This document shows, in pieces, positions 1 to 9,117 of a stretch of DNA of 64,000 bases; positions within the stretch are counted from its first letter, which is position 1, and each line of letters opens with the position of its first letter. The stretch spans positions 62,001-126,000 of the forward strand of contig JAFQEJ010000031.1 of NCBI GenBank assembly GCA_017399105.1. The letters run 5' to 3'. The DNA comes from Clostridia bacterium (GTDB lineage: Bacteria > Bacillota > Clostridia > Oscillospirales > CAG-272). Under the pieces are notes generated by a model. That model was not told the origin of the DNA. It ran no database searches and saw only the letters and a program-made list of their open reading frames with translations. Position numbers and translations under genes: made by a program.

Positions 1-1694
1 TAGATGACGATGTTTGCCTCAAAGCGCGCCTTGCGCATGAAGTCCTCGAAATCGGTGCGGAAGAGCCTGTTTGCTTCCACGGGGTTGGCTCCTTCGCCGC
101 GGAGATAGAGGGCTGCGCTGAAGGTACGCACACCGGTGTTGCGGGTGAACTGCTTGGTATCAAGCTGGATGCCGGCGAACATGACATCAGCCTCTTCCTT
201 CTCGAGGATACCCGAGGGAAGAGCTGTTTCGAGCATTTCCGCGATGATCTCACAGGTGGAGGAGGCAGAGGGCTCGATGTAGGAGAGGACAGGCTCCTCG
301 GTAAATTCTTCGGTCTTGCGGTGATGGTCGATGAATACCACGCGATGCGCGTTTTTGTAGACCTCGGAGGATTCAAACTGACGGGAGTTGTTCACGTCGA
401 CGATGATGAGAAGGGTATCCGAGCGGATTTTATCCAGTGCCGAGGTGGAATCCACGAAAATGTCGCGGTACTCAGGCAGGGTGAGCAGCTTATCGAAGCA
501 TTTTGCCAGATTGGGGTCATCCAGATTGGCAATGATGTTGGCTTTGATGCCGCAGTACATGGAGATGCGCGCCATTCCGCAGCAGGCACCCAGTGAGTCG
601 AAATCTGCATTGCGGTGTCCCATGACAAGCACATTGGCACTTGCCGATATGAGGGCGACAACCTCTTCGGCGAGGACGCGGGAGCGAACCTTGGTGCGTT
701 TCTGCACTGTTTTGGTTCTGCCGCCGTAGATATCCATGCCATTCTGATGCTTGACGACAGCCTGGTCGCCGCCGCGCTGGAGTGCCATATCGAGGGCAGA
801 GCAGGCACCGGCTTCCTTCTCGGCGATGGTGCCGCTGATGTCGGCAATGCCGATGGAGATGGTAACCGGGAGATTTTCCTCACCCATGCGGATTTCATGC
901 ACGCGGTCGAGGACTGCAAAGCGGGATTCCACAAAATCTGCCAGATAGCGGCGGTTGAAGATGAACATGAATTTATCGTTGTCGTATTCCTGCAGAAGTC
1001 CGCCCACCGAATCGGCCCACTCAGCGAGAATCTGGGAAACCTCAGCGGAGACGCTTCTGCCCTTGCCGTGGACGAACTGGGCAAGCTCACCCAGGTTGTC
1101 GATGACGATGTAGGCGATGCCGGCTTCTTCATCGGCAATCCGCTGAAGGGCGCGGTGGAGCTCACTCTGGTCGCGCCAGACCGAAAGGAGATAGGATTTT
1201 CCCTGGGTTGTGAAGGGATAGCCCTTGATGGCGAAGGGGATTTCAAAGACCTCGAAGCTTCCGCCCTGCGTGTTGTCGGCGGCTTTGATATCTTCGCAGG
1301 TGATACCCGCCAGCGAGTCGAGGTACATGCCGTACATGGGAGTGCTGCGGTCGGCGATCTTTGAGAAGGCACGGTTATACCAGATGATTTTATTACTCTC
1401 GTCGCAGATGAGGACGGGGAGATAAAGCTTACCCATAATATCAAGCGAAATCTCGCTCAGCATATCGGCGTTTTCGGGAGCGACTGCACCTGCCGATTTG
1501 GTGGAGATATAGCGGCAGACAAGCTCAAGGGCAACCACAAGCACAATGTAGAGGACGATAAAGAGCGCGCCTGTTTTAAGCGGATTGAGTCTGGTATGGG
1601 CGCAGAGCAGCATATAAATTGTGAAGAAGAGGACGGCGAGCAGGGCGCTGACCGTCAATCGGAGGGTGGCTCCGTCTTTTTTAAATTGGAACAT
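1..1694 (-). CDS. gdpP: GdpP-type c-di-AMP phosphodiesterase (3' end cut by window edge)
   Basis: Membrane-bound cyclic-di-AMP phosphodiesterase; 564 residues are visible and the C-terminal end of the DHHA1 part lies outside the window. Two membrane segments (about residues 10-55) are followed by a PAS-like region, a degenerate GGDEF domain in which the usual GGDEF loop reads YDNDKFMF, and a DHH phosphodiesterase domain with the metal-binding motifs GHRNADFDSLG (near residue 361) and IDHH (near 455). The degenerate GGDEF is normal for this family. The ATG at 1692-1694 has a GGAGA site. The gene follows the yybS-like gene by 24 bases, as in many Firmicutes where yybS-gdpP-rplI are linked. It should control c-di-AMP level and hence cell-wall and osmotic homeostasis. 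Confidence 0.93.
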   Translation of the reverse strand, partial: MFQFKKDGATLRLTVSALLAVLFFTIYMLLCAHTRLNPLKTGALFIVLYIVLVVALELVCRYISTKSAGAVAPENADMLSEISLDIMGKLYLPVLICDESNKIIWYNRAFSKIADRSTPMYGMYLDSLAGITCEDIKAADNTQGGSFEVFEIPFAIKGYPFTTQGKSYLLSVWRDQSELHRALQRIADEEAGIAYIVIDNLGELAQFVHGKGRSVSAEVSQILAEWADSVGGLLQEYDNDKFMFIFNRRYLADFVESRFAVLDRVHEIRMGEENLPVTISIGIADISGTIAEKEAGACSALDMALQRGGDQAVVKHQNGMDIYGGRTKTVQKRTKVRSRVLAEEVVALISASANVLVMGHRNADFDSLGACCGMARISMYCGIKANIIANLDDPNLAKCFDKLLTLPEYRDIFVDSTSALDKIRSDTLLIIVDVNNSRQFESSEVYKNAHRVVFIDHHRKTEEFTEEPVLSYIEPSASSTCEIIAEMLETALPSGILEKEEADVMFAGIQLDTKQFTRNTGVRTFSAALYLRGEGANPVEANRLFRTDFEDFMRKARFEANIVI

Positions 1695-1718
1695 ATCAAT
1701 CTCCGGTGATGAAATTTA

Positions 1719-2762
1719 TTACAGATAATCGGAATCCTCATAATCGTCGTCGTAATAATTGGAGGATCCGTAGCGGCGCACGAAGCTATCGATCACGCCG
1801 AGAAAGGCAGCTGCATTGAGCACGGCTGCAGGGTTGAGCAGAGTGAAGAAGATGGCGGCGAGGATGATCAGCGGTGCTGTCAGGGTGCCGCGGTTTCGCT
1901 TGAAGCGGAAACGAAGACCGCCGATGCCGCAGATGGCGAAGGGAATGGTGAGAATGACGATGAGATTGCGGCAGAGGATGAGAAATACGGTGGAATTAGT
2001 CTTTACTGCCGAGAAGAGCATGACGATTACATAGACGATTGAAAATACATAGGCAGAGATGACGCTGGGGCGCATGGATCTTGCCTCGGCGGGGAGGGTG
2101 TTGGGGCCGAAGAGAGAGCAGAGACCGCTCTGAAGGATGTGGATGACATAAGCGAGTGCATAGGCACAGGCTGCGAAATAGCCGGGGATGAGGGGAAGCA
2201 CGCCATCGAAGAGTGCTTTGACGTTTTCGGGGGAGAGGAGTGTCTGCTCGGAGGCAAGCTCCTCGGGAAGTGCTGAAAGGTTTGCGTTGATCGATTCGGT
2301 TACGGCTGTGGCAAGGAGTGCGGTCTGCTCATCGAAAAAGGAACGGATTGCTTCGGGGGAAATACTGCCTGTTGCGGCAATAAAATCGACTGCGGTGATG
2401 ATCAGCAGGATAGCGGCGAGGGCTGCGGCGGTCATGGCGGTGGAGATTGAGCGGGGGTTGCCTCGGACCGCTTTGGCGCAGGTGATGGCAGGGGGAATGG
2501 GGATCAGAGCGATGAGCGCGATGAGGGGACTGCCGCTGATGAGGACTGCGATGGCATAGGCGGGCAGTGCGATGAGCGCGGGGGTGATTTTTTCTGTGCG
2601 AAGGATAACAAAAGAGAGGATGCCTGATGCAAGGAGAATGAAGGGCAGGGTAAAGGAGACAGACAGTGCCGAGAGTGCGGTGGCTGCTGTGAGAAGGATA
2701 ATCAGCGTGACCGCAGGAAGCGGACGTGCGGAGGGGGGTGGGGAGATTGTTTTGTTGTCCAT
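1719..2762 (-). CDS. YybS-like (DUF2232) polytopic membrane protein
   Basis: Hydrophobic protein of about 347 residues with roughly eight predicted membrane segments and an acidic, tyrosine-rich C-terminal tail (YYDDDYEDSDYL). Position directly upstream of gdpP and overall hydrophobic pattern fit the YybS/DUF2232 family, whose biochemical role is unsettled. I chose the ATG at 2760-2762 (MDNKTIS) because it has an AAAGGAG site 7 bases upstream; an in-frame start at 2801 would add 13 residues without a good site. A promoter lies just upstream. Confidence 0.75.
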   Translation of the reverse strand: MDNKTISPPPSARPLPAVTLIILLTAATALSALSVSFTLPFILLASGILSFVILRTEKITPALIALPAYAIAVLISGSPLIALIALIPIPPAITCAKAVRGNPRSISTAMTAAALAAILLIITAVDFIAATGSISPEAIRSFFDEQTALLATAVTESINANLSALPEELASEQTLLSPENVKALFDGVLPLIPGYFAACAYALAYVIHILQSGLCSLFGPNTLPAEARSMRPSVISAYVFSIVYVIVMLFSAVKTNSTVFLILCRNLIVILTIPFAICGIGGLRFRFKRNRGTLTAPLIILAAIFFTLLNPAAVLNAAAFLGVIDSFVRRYGSSNYYDDDYEDSDYL

Positions 2763-2808
2763 GGGCACGCTCCTTTCTTGACTCTGCCAAAAATTGATCA
2801 TTTATAAC

Positions 2809-2837
2809 ATTATATCATTTTTTTATGCTTTTGTAAA
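2809..2837 (-). promoter_or_regulatory. Promoter of the yybS-gdpP operon
   Basis: On the minus strand a -35 TTTACA (2832-2837) and a -10 TATAAT (2809-2814) are separated by 17 bases, followed by the yybS-like gene. Confidence 0.65.
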
Positions 2838-2903
2838 TATTGAAACTGCATATTGTCAGAAATACAATTTTGATGTATAATAATTCATGCGGTGATCTGT
2901 ACT

Positions 2904-2932
2904 TTGTGTGCAGAAGAACTTACCATTATAGT
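2904..2932 (+). promoter_or_regulatory. Probable promoter of the vitamin B6 salvage genes
   Basis: TTGTGT (2904-2909) and TATAGT (2927-2932) with a 17-base spacer, 58 bases before the kinase start. The -35 matches consensus only partly. Confidence 0.4.
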
Positions 2933-2989
2933 ATACCCCTTAATTGTGACGGTGATGTTACGAATTGAGAATTCGGAGGTGAGCGGCAG

Positions 2990-3829
2990 ATGAATGATTT
3001 TGGCGGACATGTGAAAAAGATAGCCTGTGTACATGATATGTCCTGTTTGGGGCGCTGTGCACTGTCGGTTGTGATGCCTGTACTTTCGGTGATGGGCAAT
3101 CAGGCGGTGCCGCTTCCCACAGCACTGCTCTCGACCCATACGGGCGGCTTTGAGGATTTTACCTTTCTTGATCTGACCTGTGAGATGGAAAAGATTCTCG
3201 TCCATTGGAAAAAGCTCGGAACAAGCTTTGATGCGGTATACAGCGGATTTTTAGGCAGTATGGATCAGATCGGCTGTGTGAGCAGGCTGATTCGTGAATT
3301 TACCAAGGCCGATTCGCTGATCTTAGTGGATCCGGTGCTGGGAGATGACGGAAGGCTCTATCGCACCATCACCGACGGGCTTTGCCGTGGAATGAGAGAG
3401 CTGGTTTCCCATGCTCATGTGATTACGCCAAACACCACCGAGGCGTTGATTTTACTGGGACTTGATCCTGCCGATCACGATAAGCCTTTTGATCCGACGC
3501 TGCTTGAGCGGCTTTGTGATCTGGGGCCGAAAAGGGTGGCTGTAACCGGTGTACATATGGATGGAAAGGTTGGAACTGCCAGTTATGACGCAAAGACCGA
3601 TGTGATGAAGCTCTGCATGCGTGAGCGGATTGCACGCTCTTATCCGGGAACCGGTGATATTTTTGCTTCTGTGCTGCTGGGCAGGATGCTGCGCGGGGAC
3701 GATATTCACGCTGCGGCTGAGGCGGCTTCCGATTATGTCTGTCTTCTCATACGGGACAGCGCACAGTACGACGACGAGACTCGGTACGGGGTGGCACTTG
3801 AAGCACATCTCGGCGAGCTTTGTATATAA
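2990..3829 (+). CDS. pdxY: Pyridoxal/pyridoxamine kinase (PdxY/PdxK family)
   Basis: Ribokinase-superfamily kinase of 279 residues that phosphorylates vitamin B6 vitamers to PLP/PMP with ATP. The opening stretch with HDMSCLGRCAL, the VDPVLGD segment and the anion-hole motif YPGTGDIFAS near the C-terminus (about residue 220) are typical of pyridoxamine kinases. The ATG follows a GGAGGTGAG site. The next gene, 21 bases downstream, is an ECF S component, so uptake and trapping of vitamin B6 by phosphorylation is the likely joint role. Confidence 0.88.
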   Translation: MNDFGGHVKKIACVHDMSCLGRCALSVVMPVLSVMGNQAVPLPTALLSTHTGGFEDFTFLDLTCEMEKILVHWKKLGTSFDAVYSGFLGSMDQIGCVSRLIREFTKADSLILVDPVLGDDGRLYRTITDGLCRGMRELVSHAHVITPNTTEALILLGLDPADHDKPFDPTLLERLCDLGPKRVAVTGVHMDGKVGTASYDAKTDVMKLCMRERIARSYPGTGDIFASVLLGRMLRGDDIHAAAEAASDYVCLLIRDSAQYDDETRYGVALEAHLGELCI

Positions 3830-3850
3830 TTTTAGAAAGAAGGTATATAC

Positions 3851-4378
3851 ATGAACGATCCGACAATCAAACCCAGAAGCAGGACGCTGCACAGGATGAT
3901 CATATCAGCCGTTTTTGCGGCGATTATCTTTGCCACCACCGCCTATCTGCCGAGAATTCCTTTTGCGGGAGGCTACGTGCACATCGGTGATGCTTTTATC
4001 TATCTGGCGGCAGGGCTTCTTCCCATGCCCTGGGCGATGGCTGCGGGAGCTGTGGGAGGTGCGCTTGCCGATGCACTGACCGGTTACATGCTGTGGGCGC
4101 CCGGCACAGCTCTAATCAAGGCGGTGACTGCGATGCTTTTTACCGCTAAAAAGGAGAAATTGCTTTGCAAACATAATCTGGTCGGTGCGCTGCTGTCTGT
4201 CCTTGTCTGCATGGGCGGATATTATATTTGGGAGACAATCCTGACCGGAAGTCTTGTGACGCCTATCGCTTCGCTTTTCTATAATTTTCTGCAGGGGGCG
4301 CTGTCCGGGGTGATATACATTCCCATGGCTGCGGCGCTGGATAAGCTGAATTTCAAGCAGAGGATTATGGGGCAGTGA
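3851..4378 (+). CDS. ECF transporter S component, probably vitamin B6
   Basis: Integral membrane protein of 175 residues with about five or six hydrophobic segments and the glycine/alanine-rich helices characteristic of substrate-binding S components of energy-coupling-factor transporters (for example the HIGDAFIYLAAGLL region). It carries no ATPase; it would share a housekeeping EcfAA'T module encoded elsewhere. Substrate is inferred from the pyridoxamine kinase immediately upstream. It overlaps the following P-loop kinase by 4 bases, indicating one operon. Confidence 0.72.
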   Translation: MNDPTIKPRSRTLHRMIISAVFAAIIFATTAYLPRIPFAGGYVHIGDAFIYLAAGLLPMPWAMAAGAVGGALADALTGYMLWAPGTALIKAVTAMLFTAKKEKLLCKHNLVGALLSVLVCMGGYYIWETILTGSLVTPIASLFYNFLQGALSGVIYIPMAAALDKLNFKQRIMGQ

Positions 4379-4869
4379 AGCGGATCATGGTGATCGGCTG
4401 TCCGGGAAGCGGGAAGAGCACCTTTTCGCGGGCTTTGCGTGATGCGACAGGTCTGCCGCTCTGTTATCTGGATATGCTCTATTGGCACTCAGACAGGACG
4501 ACCGTCTCAAAGTATGAGTTTCGCGCGAAGCTTGCCGATGTAATCGCTTCGGATGCGTGGATTATAGACGGCAACTACGGCTCTACTATGGAGATGAGGA
4601 TGCAGGCATGTGACACGGTTGTATTTCTCGACTATCCCACCGAGGTCTGCATGGCGGGAATTGAAGCGCGCCGCGGCAAGCCGAGGGAGGATATGCCCTG
4701 GGTTGAAGAGCCGGGAGATGTGGACGAGGATTTTGCGGCATTTGTCAGGGCATACAACTGCGAGAGCAGGCCGAAGGTGATGGCACTGCTTGAGAAGTAT
4801 GCAGACCGCGAGATTTTCCGTTTTTCTTCGCGGGAGACGGCGGATGCGTTTTTGGAAAGCTTAAAATAA
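4375..4869 (+). CDS. P-loop nucleoside/adenylate-kinase-like protein (FlaR-related)
   Basis: Small P-loop kinase-fold protein of 164 residues. The Walker A motif GCPGSGKSTFS lies at residues 8-18, followed by LPLCYLDMLYWH and a GNYGSTM segment, the pattern of proteins annotated as DNA topology modulation protein FlaR or adenylate-kinase-like. The natural substrate is unknown. Its ATG overlaps the stop of the ECF gene, and a strong hairpin terminator follows at once, so it ends the B6 operon. Confidence 0.72.
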   Translation: MKRIMVIGCPGSGKSTFSRALRDATGLPLCYLDMLYWHSDRTTVSKYEFRAKLADVIASDAWIIDGNYGSTMEMRMQACDTVVFLDYPTEVCMAGIEARRGKPREDMPWVEEPGDVDEDFAAFVRAYNCESRPKVMALLEKYADREIFRFSSRETADAFLESLK

Positions 4870-4899
4870 AAATTCCACCTTTTGACAGGTGGAATTTTT
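4868..4899. terminator. Bidirectional intrinsic terminator
   Basis: Perfect 13-bp inverted repeat (4868-4880 with 4887-4899) with A- and T-runs on the two sides, sitting between the convergent P-loop kinase and deacetylase-like genes. Confidence 0.9.
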
Positions 4900-4911
4900 A
4901 TTTAGGGGAAT

Positions 4912-6519
4912 TTACTTGGCAACTACGGTATGAGTGCCTGCGGGGATGGTGACGAGCCATGCGAAATCGCCCGAGATGGTCTTTTCGGTAACTGCAGCCG
5001 CAGCTCCGTCAACGGTGACCGATGAAGGCTTTGCGGGGAGGCGGAGAATCATGGGAGCTTCGCAGGTGACGGTGATGCTGTCGCCCTTAACCTCGAGCCT
5101 GGATTCGCTTCTTGCCTTCCAGAACTTGGCGATGCGGTTGGTGGAGGTAAAGTGAGGCTTGTAGCCCATCTCCTCAACCCGTGCCTTCATCAGCTTGATG
5201 GCAGCGTGAGCCGCGGGGGTGTGCTCATTATCGGGAGCCAGGTAATGGGGATGGAAGAAGAACTGTGCAATGCCGCCTGTTGCCGCTGCATAGTCAATGT
5301 AATTGATGACCTTCTCGGGAATGCGGTATCTGTCGATGATGCCGTCAACACGGGGCTCGTAGTAGGTCATGGGGATGAGGAAGCAGCCGATCATCTCGTT
5401 GGCATGCTCGGGATCATCGCAGGTATAGCGGGGGAATGCGGTACCGAAGCCATAGCCGGTGAGATTGAAGAAGTTGATATCGGTGGTGTCGATTTCACAC
5501 TGATGACCATTGTCGGCAATGATGCCGCACTCAGCCAGCCAGCGCATTCTCTCGGCGGTGGAGCCATCCTGGGTGAGGCAGTGGTTGACGTTGGTGACAG
5601 GCTCATCCTGGAAAATAGTGCGGAAGGTTTCGGCCTGATCCTTATGCGATTCGAGGGTGTAGGGGGTGCAGGTGAAGTCGCCGTGGAGGGCAAATTCGGT
5701 GCCGTGGGAGACGATCTCGTCGTACTGCTCCTTGTCGATGATGAAGCTGCCGCCGGCGGGCATGGCGTTGATGTGGTAGGGAATGCCGTAGGATTCCATG
5801 GTCAGCGCCGCGTTGAGGTTATAAAACGCAGAGGTGTGGTCATCGTCGCCCGAGGAGTGGAAGGCGAAGTCGGGGATGCTGCCGTCCTCCATGGGAGCCA
5901 GCTTATGAAGCATGGGTACGCCGAGGGTACGGAGAATGAACTCCAGCTCGGAGAGGAGCAGGTCATTGTAAGGAACAGAGGTGTCGTGATCGAGGGGAAG
6001 GGGACGGAAATCGGGAGTTCTTCCGATGGGGAAGGAGTACCACCAGATGTCCTTGATCTTGAAGCCGTCGCCGCTGTACCAGATGGTGGCAGCCAGGTCG
6101 AAGCGGAAATCATAGACATTCGCGCCGCGCTTGACAAGGGCGGGGAGTCGCTTGCCGTCTGCTTCTGCCCATGCGAGGGTCTGGAAGTCGCCTTCGGTGG
6201 GAAGAATGGGGGCGAAGAGGGGGAGCTTTTTATCTTCCTTCTGATAGTAGGCGTAGATGACAGGCTCACGGGGAAACTCGACTGCATCTGCACCGAGGAG
6301 GAGGATGGCTGCTGCTGTGATCGGTGCCTTCGGCAGATCGCCGGCACCGACGAGGAGGATATCTTCAGCGGTGAGGGTGTCCAGCTCGGCGGGGGCGATG
6401 GGGGAGGCGCTGATGCCCATATAGGCAGTCAGAGCAGGAATGTAGGCAGGGGTATAATCCTTGCCTGCTGCGTTGAGTGCCGCTTTGCGGTCGGTATCAA
6501 TGAGATAACGAATGGTCAT
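4912..6519 (-). CDS. Putative polysaccharide deacetylase-like protein
   Basis: Cytosolic-looking protein of 535 residues without signal peptide. The central part carries histidine and aspartate clusters (HSSGDDDHTSAF, ALHGDFTC, FFFHPHYL) that fit the glycoside hydrolase/deacetylase (NodB-like) beta/alpha barrel; the last 100 residues look like an accessory beta-sandwich. I cannot assign a substrate. I chose the ATG at 6517-6519 (MTIRYLI) with a GAAGGT site; a longer frame starting at 6615 would overlap the upstream gene by 67 bases. It is the last gene of a three-gene unit with a solute-binding lipoprotein and a DMT permease. Confidence 0.6.
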   Translation of the reverse strand: MTIRYLIDTDRKAALNAAGKDYTPAYIPALTAYMGISASPIAPAELDTLTAEDILLVGAGDLPKAPITAAAILLLGADAVEFPREPVIYAYYQKEDKKLPLFAPILPTEGDFQTLAWAEADGKRLPALVKRGANVYDFRFDLAATIWYSGDGFKIKDIWWYSFPIGRTPDFRPLPLDHDTSVPYNDLLLSELEFILRTLGVPMLHKLAPMEDGSIPDFAFHSSGDDDHTSAFYNLNAALTMESYGIPYHINAMPAGGSFIIDKEQYDEIVSHGTEFALHGDFTCTPYTLESHKDQAETFRTIFQDEPVTNVNHCLTQDGSTAERMRWLAECGIIADNGHQCEIDTTDINFFNLTGYGFGTAFPRYTCDDPEHANEMIGCFLIPMTYYEPRVDGIIDRYRIPEKVINYIDYAAATGGIAQFFFHPHYLAPDNEHTPAAHAAIKLMKARVEEMGYKPHFTSTNRIAKFWKARSESRLEVKGDSITVTCEAPMILRLPAKPSSVTVDGAAAAVTEKTISGDFAWLVTIPAGTHTVVAK

Positions 6520-6548
6520 AATCTGTACCTTCTTTCGGGATTGAAACG

Positions 6549-8027
6549 TTATTCTGTGATTTTTTCGATGGTCTTTTCGATCTGCTTGTTGGCAGCCTTT
6601 TCGATGGAAGCCCATGTGGAGGAGAAGTTATCCTTCTTGGCGGTAAAGTGCTGCTGATAGATGAACCAGCAGTTACCCCAGTTGAAGATTGAGCCGACAT
6701 CATAGGTGATGCTGTCGAAAATGAGCGAGAGCATACGCTCGGAGGCATCGTCTCTTGCAACCTTGCTGGTGAGAAGCACATCATAGTAGGCGGATTTTAC
6801 GGTGTCTGTACCGAAGCGGGCGAGCAGGTCGACAACATTGCCGATGAACTCGATATCGCCATTGTTGATGGGGAAGGCGAGGAAGCGGGAAACAAAGGGC
6901 GAGATGGTGGTAATGTAGTCTTCCTGCGCTTCATCAAACTTGGGCTGGGGAATGATGCCGAAATCCGATTCCATGTTGCGGTAGCCTGCGATGGTGGAGA
7001 GGACATTTGCATGGAAGAGAGCACGGTTTTCGCCAAAGACGATCTCATAATTTTCTGCTTCCCATGTGCCGCCCTTGATGGCGTTGCCGCGGATATTTTC
7101 ATCATACATGATGTTCTGAATCTTTTCGAGGACGGTCATGGAGCGATCATTGTATGCGGTGAAGTAAGGCAGGTCGTTTTCATCCTTTTCTGCGATCTTA
7201 CAGCCGCTGGCAATGAGGAAATTCCAGCCGAAGAAATCCTCGGCGATCAGACCGAAACGGTCATCCATATCGAGTTCGCTGCTGCCGTTTATATCGGCGG
7301 TGACAGCTTTTGCATATTCTGCCATGGTATCCAGCGTCCACTTGCCTTCTTCCACGATGGTGTAGATATCGGGAATGTTGAAGTCCTCGGCGAGCTTTTT
7401 ATTGAACATGACAGCCGCAGTACCCTGCTTGTCGGATGCTGTTGCGTCGCCGCCCAGCATGAAGAGCTTGCCGGACAGGGTTACGCTGTCATGCGCCTTC
7501 TGATTGTACCAGGGAGCATCAAGGGTGATGCCTTCGATGGTGGTGATGTCATGGAGCAGACCGGTGCTTGCCATGCTGGGCATGATGGAAACCGCCTGAT
7601 CCTGAACCATTTCATAGGTAGAATCATCCGCCTTGATCAGACGGGAAATGTCACCCACAACGGCTGCCGTTTCGGTGGAGGTCAGCTTGACACCGGCGGT
7701 TTCCTCCACGCGGCGATTGCGGCTGACAAGTGCCGAATCGACGGCATCGCCGGTATCCTCTTCGATGTAGAGGTCATTGTAGTCCTGACCCCAATAACCG
7801 GTGCGCAGGATCATCATGTTGAATTCTGCGCCGTCATAATTCATCTCGGGGATGGGATAGATATCCTCCAGCGAGGGGGTTGTATCCTCGGGGGTGGCTG
7901 TGGTGACGGCAGCTGTGGTATCGGCACTGCCGGTATCGGTATCGCCGCCTGCACAGGCTGCGAAGGTGGGGATAAGAAGTGCGAGGAGCAGAAGAAGCGC
8001 GGTTATTTTCTTGAAATTGCTGTTCAT
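6549..8027 (-). CDS. Extracellular solute-binding lipoprotein (ABC sugar family)
   Basis: 492-residue lipoprotein: hydrophobic signal (residues 8-22), lipobox PTFAAC, then a threonine-rich linker and a family-1-like solute-binding fold (GKLFMLGGDA, MFNKKLAEDFNIPDIY, WTLDTMAEYAKAV). Such proteins bind oligosaccharides and hand them to ABC permeases. No permease or ATPase gene is nearby; instead it sits between a DMT transporter (23 bases upstream) and a deacetylase-like gene (29 bases downstream). The ATG is preceded by an AGGAGG site. Confidence 0.85.
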   Translation of the reverse strand: MNSNFKKITALLLLLALLIPTFAACAGGDTDTGSADTTAAVTTATPEDTTPSLEDIYPIPEMNYDGAEFNMMILRTGYWGQDYNDLYIEEDTGDAVDSALVSRNRRVEETAGVKLTSTETAAVVGDISRLIKADDSTYEMVQDQAVSIMPSMASTGLLHDITTIEGITLDAPWYNQKAHDSVTLSGKLFMLGGDATASDKQGTAAVMFNKKLAEDFNIPDIYTIVEEGKWTLDTMAEYAKAVTADINGSSELDMDDRFGLIAEDFFGWNFLIASGCKIAEKDENDLPYFTAYNDRSMTVLEKIQNIMYDENIRGNAIKGGTWEAENYEIVFGENRALFHANVLSTIAGYRNMESDFGIIPQPKFDEAQEDYITTISPFVSRFLAFPINNGDIEFIGNVVDLLARFGTDTVKSAYYDVLLTSKVARDDASERMLSLIFDSITYDVGSIFNWGNCWFIYQQHFTAKKDNFSSTWASIEKAANKQIEKTIEKITE

Positions 8028-8050
8028 TTTGTCCTCCTGATAATATGTAT

Positions 8051-8923
8051 TTACGCGATTCCGCCTGCCTGACAGAGTACGGCTACGAGACAGAACAGGA
8101 TGGAAATTGCGGTTTTGGGGGTGAATTTGTCTCCCTGGAAGAGGAAGCCTACTGCCAGCGAGAGCAGGATGGAGCCTGCGGTAACGATGGTAAACTGGGC
8201 TGTGGCATTCATCATGCCGGTGAGCAGTCCGATGGTATAATAGCAGACACCGTTGCAGACACCGACCATCAGAATGAAGGGAAGGGTGCGGCGGATCTTG
8301 ATGTCGGGTATCATCTTACCGTCCGATTTTTTATGAAGAATCAGCGAGGTGAGGGCACAGACAACAGCGGCTGTGAAGTAGGCGATAACAAAGAAGAGAT
8401 TGCCGTCGCCGCCGGCATTGCCGTTGACCTTGATAAAAAAGTTGAGCAGACCGTTTGCAAGGCATGCAGCAAGGGGAAGGAGCACTGCGCCCGGCTTGCT
8501 CTTTTCGCTGTTTCCGTTCAGATTGAGGAGCAGAATTACCACGATGGAGGCGATCATGCCGAAGAGCTGAAGGGGGGATGCGAGTTCCTTCAGGAAAATT
8601 GCCGAGAGGATAACCGGAATGATGAAGTTCAGGTTAACGATGATGGTTGCAATCGAGAAGGAATTTGTCTTCATCGATTCGATGAGGATGGAGCAGGCGG
8701 CGGCATAGCAGAGACCGGCTCCGATGGCTGCGGGGATGACAGTATTGCCGCTGATGCCGTTTACAGCGGTGATAATGACAAACATGACACCCAGAATGAG
8801 AAACCATACCGAAGGCATCATGACAGAGGCCGCCTTGCTGTCGCTGTCATCCGAGAGCTTCTTGTAGAAATTTGCCGTAAAGCCTGAAGAGAGCAGGCAG
8901 ATGATGAGAATGATGTATACCAT
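8051..8923 (-). CDS. EamA/DMT-family permease
   Basis: 290-residue membrane protein with about ten hydrophobic helices arranged as two homologous halves, the organisation of drug/metabolite transporters. It has a pairwise repeat of helix patterns (for example SFSIATIIVNLNFIIPVI in the first half and ATAQFTIVTAGSILLSL in the second). Substrate cannot be read from sequence. It is the first gene of the unit that continues with the solute-binding lipoprotein and the deacetylase-like protein. Confidence 0.8.
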   Translation of the reverse strand: MVYIILIICLLSSGFTANFYKKLSDDSDSKAASVMMPSVWFLILGVMFVIITAVNGISGNTVIPAAIGAGLCYAAACSILIESMKTNSFSIATIIVNLNFIIPVILSAIFLKELASPLQLFGMIASIVVILLLNLNGNSEKSKPGAVLLPLAACLANGLLNFFIKVNGNAGGDGNLFFVIAYFTAAVVCALTSLILHKKSDGKMIPDIKIRRTLPFILMVGVCNGVCYYTIGLLTGMMNATAQFTIVTAGSILLSLAVGFLFQGDKFTPKTAISILFCLVAVLCQAGGIA

Positions 8924-8946
8924 ATGTTATTGCTTGACCTTTCGAT

Positions 8947-9108
8947 AAAAGGGCTGTCGCATTTGCAATGCGTCAGCCCCCTGATATTGATTTTGCCGGT
9001 CAAAGACCGCCATTTCAGGGCGTTTTTACGCCCTGAAAGCAATCAATAACGCCCAAAATCAAAGATTTTGTGGCTGGGCTGCTGCAAATGTTCCATTTGC
9101 GATAGCCC
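8947..9108 (-). repeat. Dispersed 160-bp three-hairpin repeat, copy A
   Basis: Read on the minus strand this segment aligns end to end with 14386-14551 on the plus strand. It contains three successive hairpins: a 5' one (GGGCTATCGCAAA with TTTGCAGCAGCCC), a central one (TTTCAGGGCGT with ACGCCCTGAAA) and a 3' one (GGGGCTGACGCATT with AATGCGACAGCCCC). Differences between copies often fall on both sides of a stem. It lies 9 bases after the oxidoreductase stop. No coding capacity is evident; a MITE- or REP-like mobile repeat is the best description. Confidence 0.8.
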
Positions 9109-9117
9109 GCTTATAAA

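Noticed and set aside
392-1444. 350-residue minus-strand frame at the left end
   Set aside because: Ser/Arg/Pro-rich shadow; the neighbouring frame on the same strand reads a complete GdpP with metal motifs and runs off the window edge.
5152-6657. 501-residue open frame opposite the deacetylase-like gene
   Set aside because: Its protein is dominated by Gly/Val/Glu/Asp in a pattern mirroring the codon bias of the real gene on the other strand. It has no ribosome-binding site, and the minus-strand product has coherent domain motifs.
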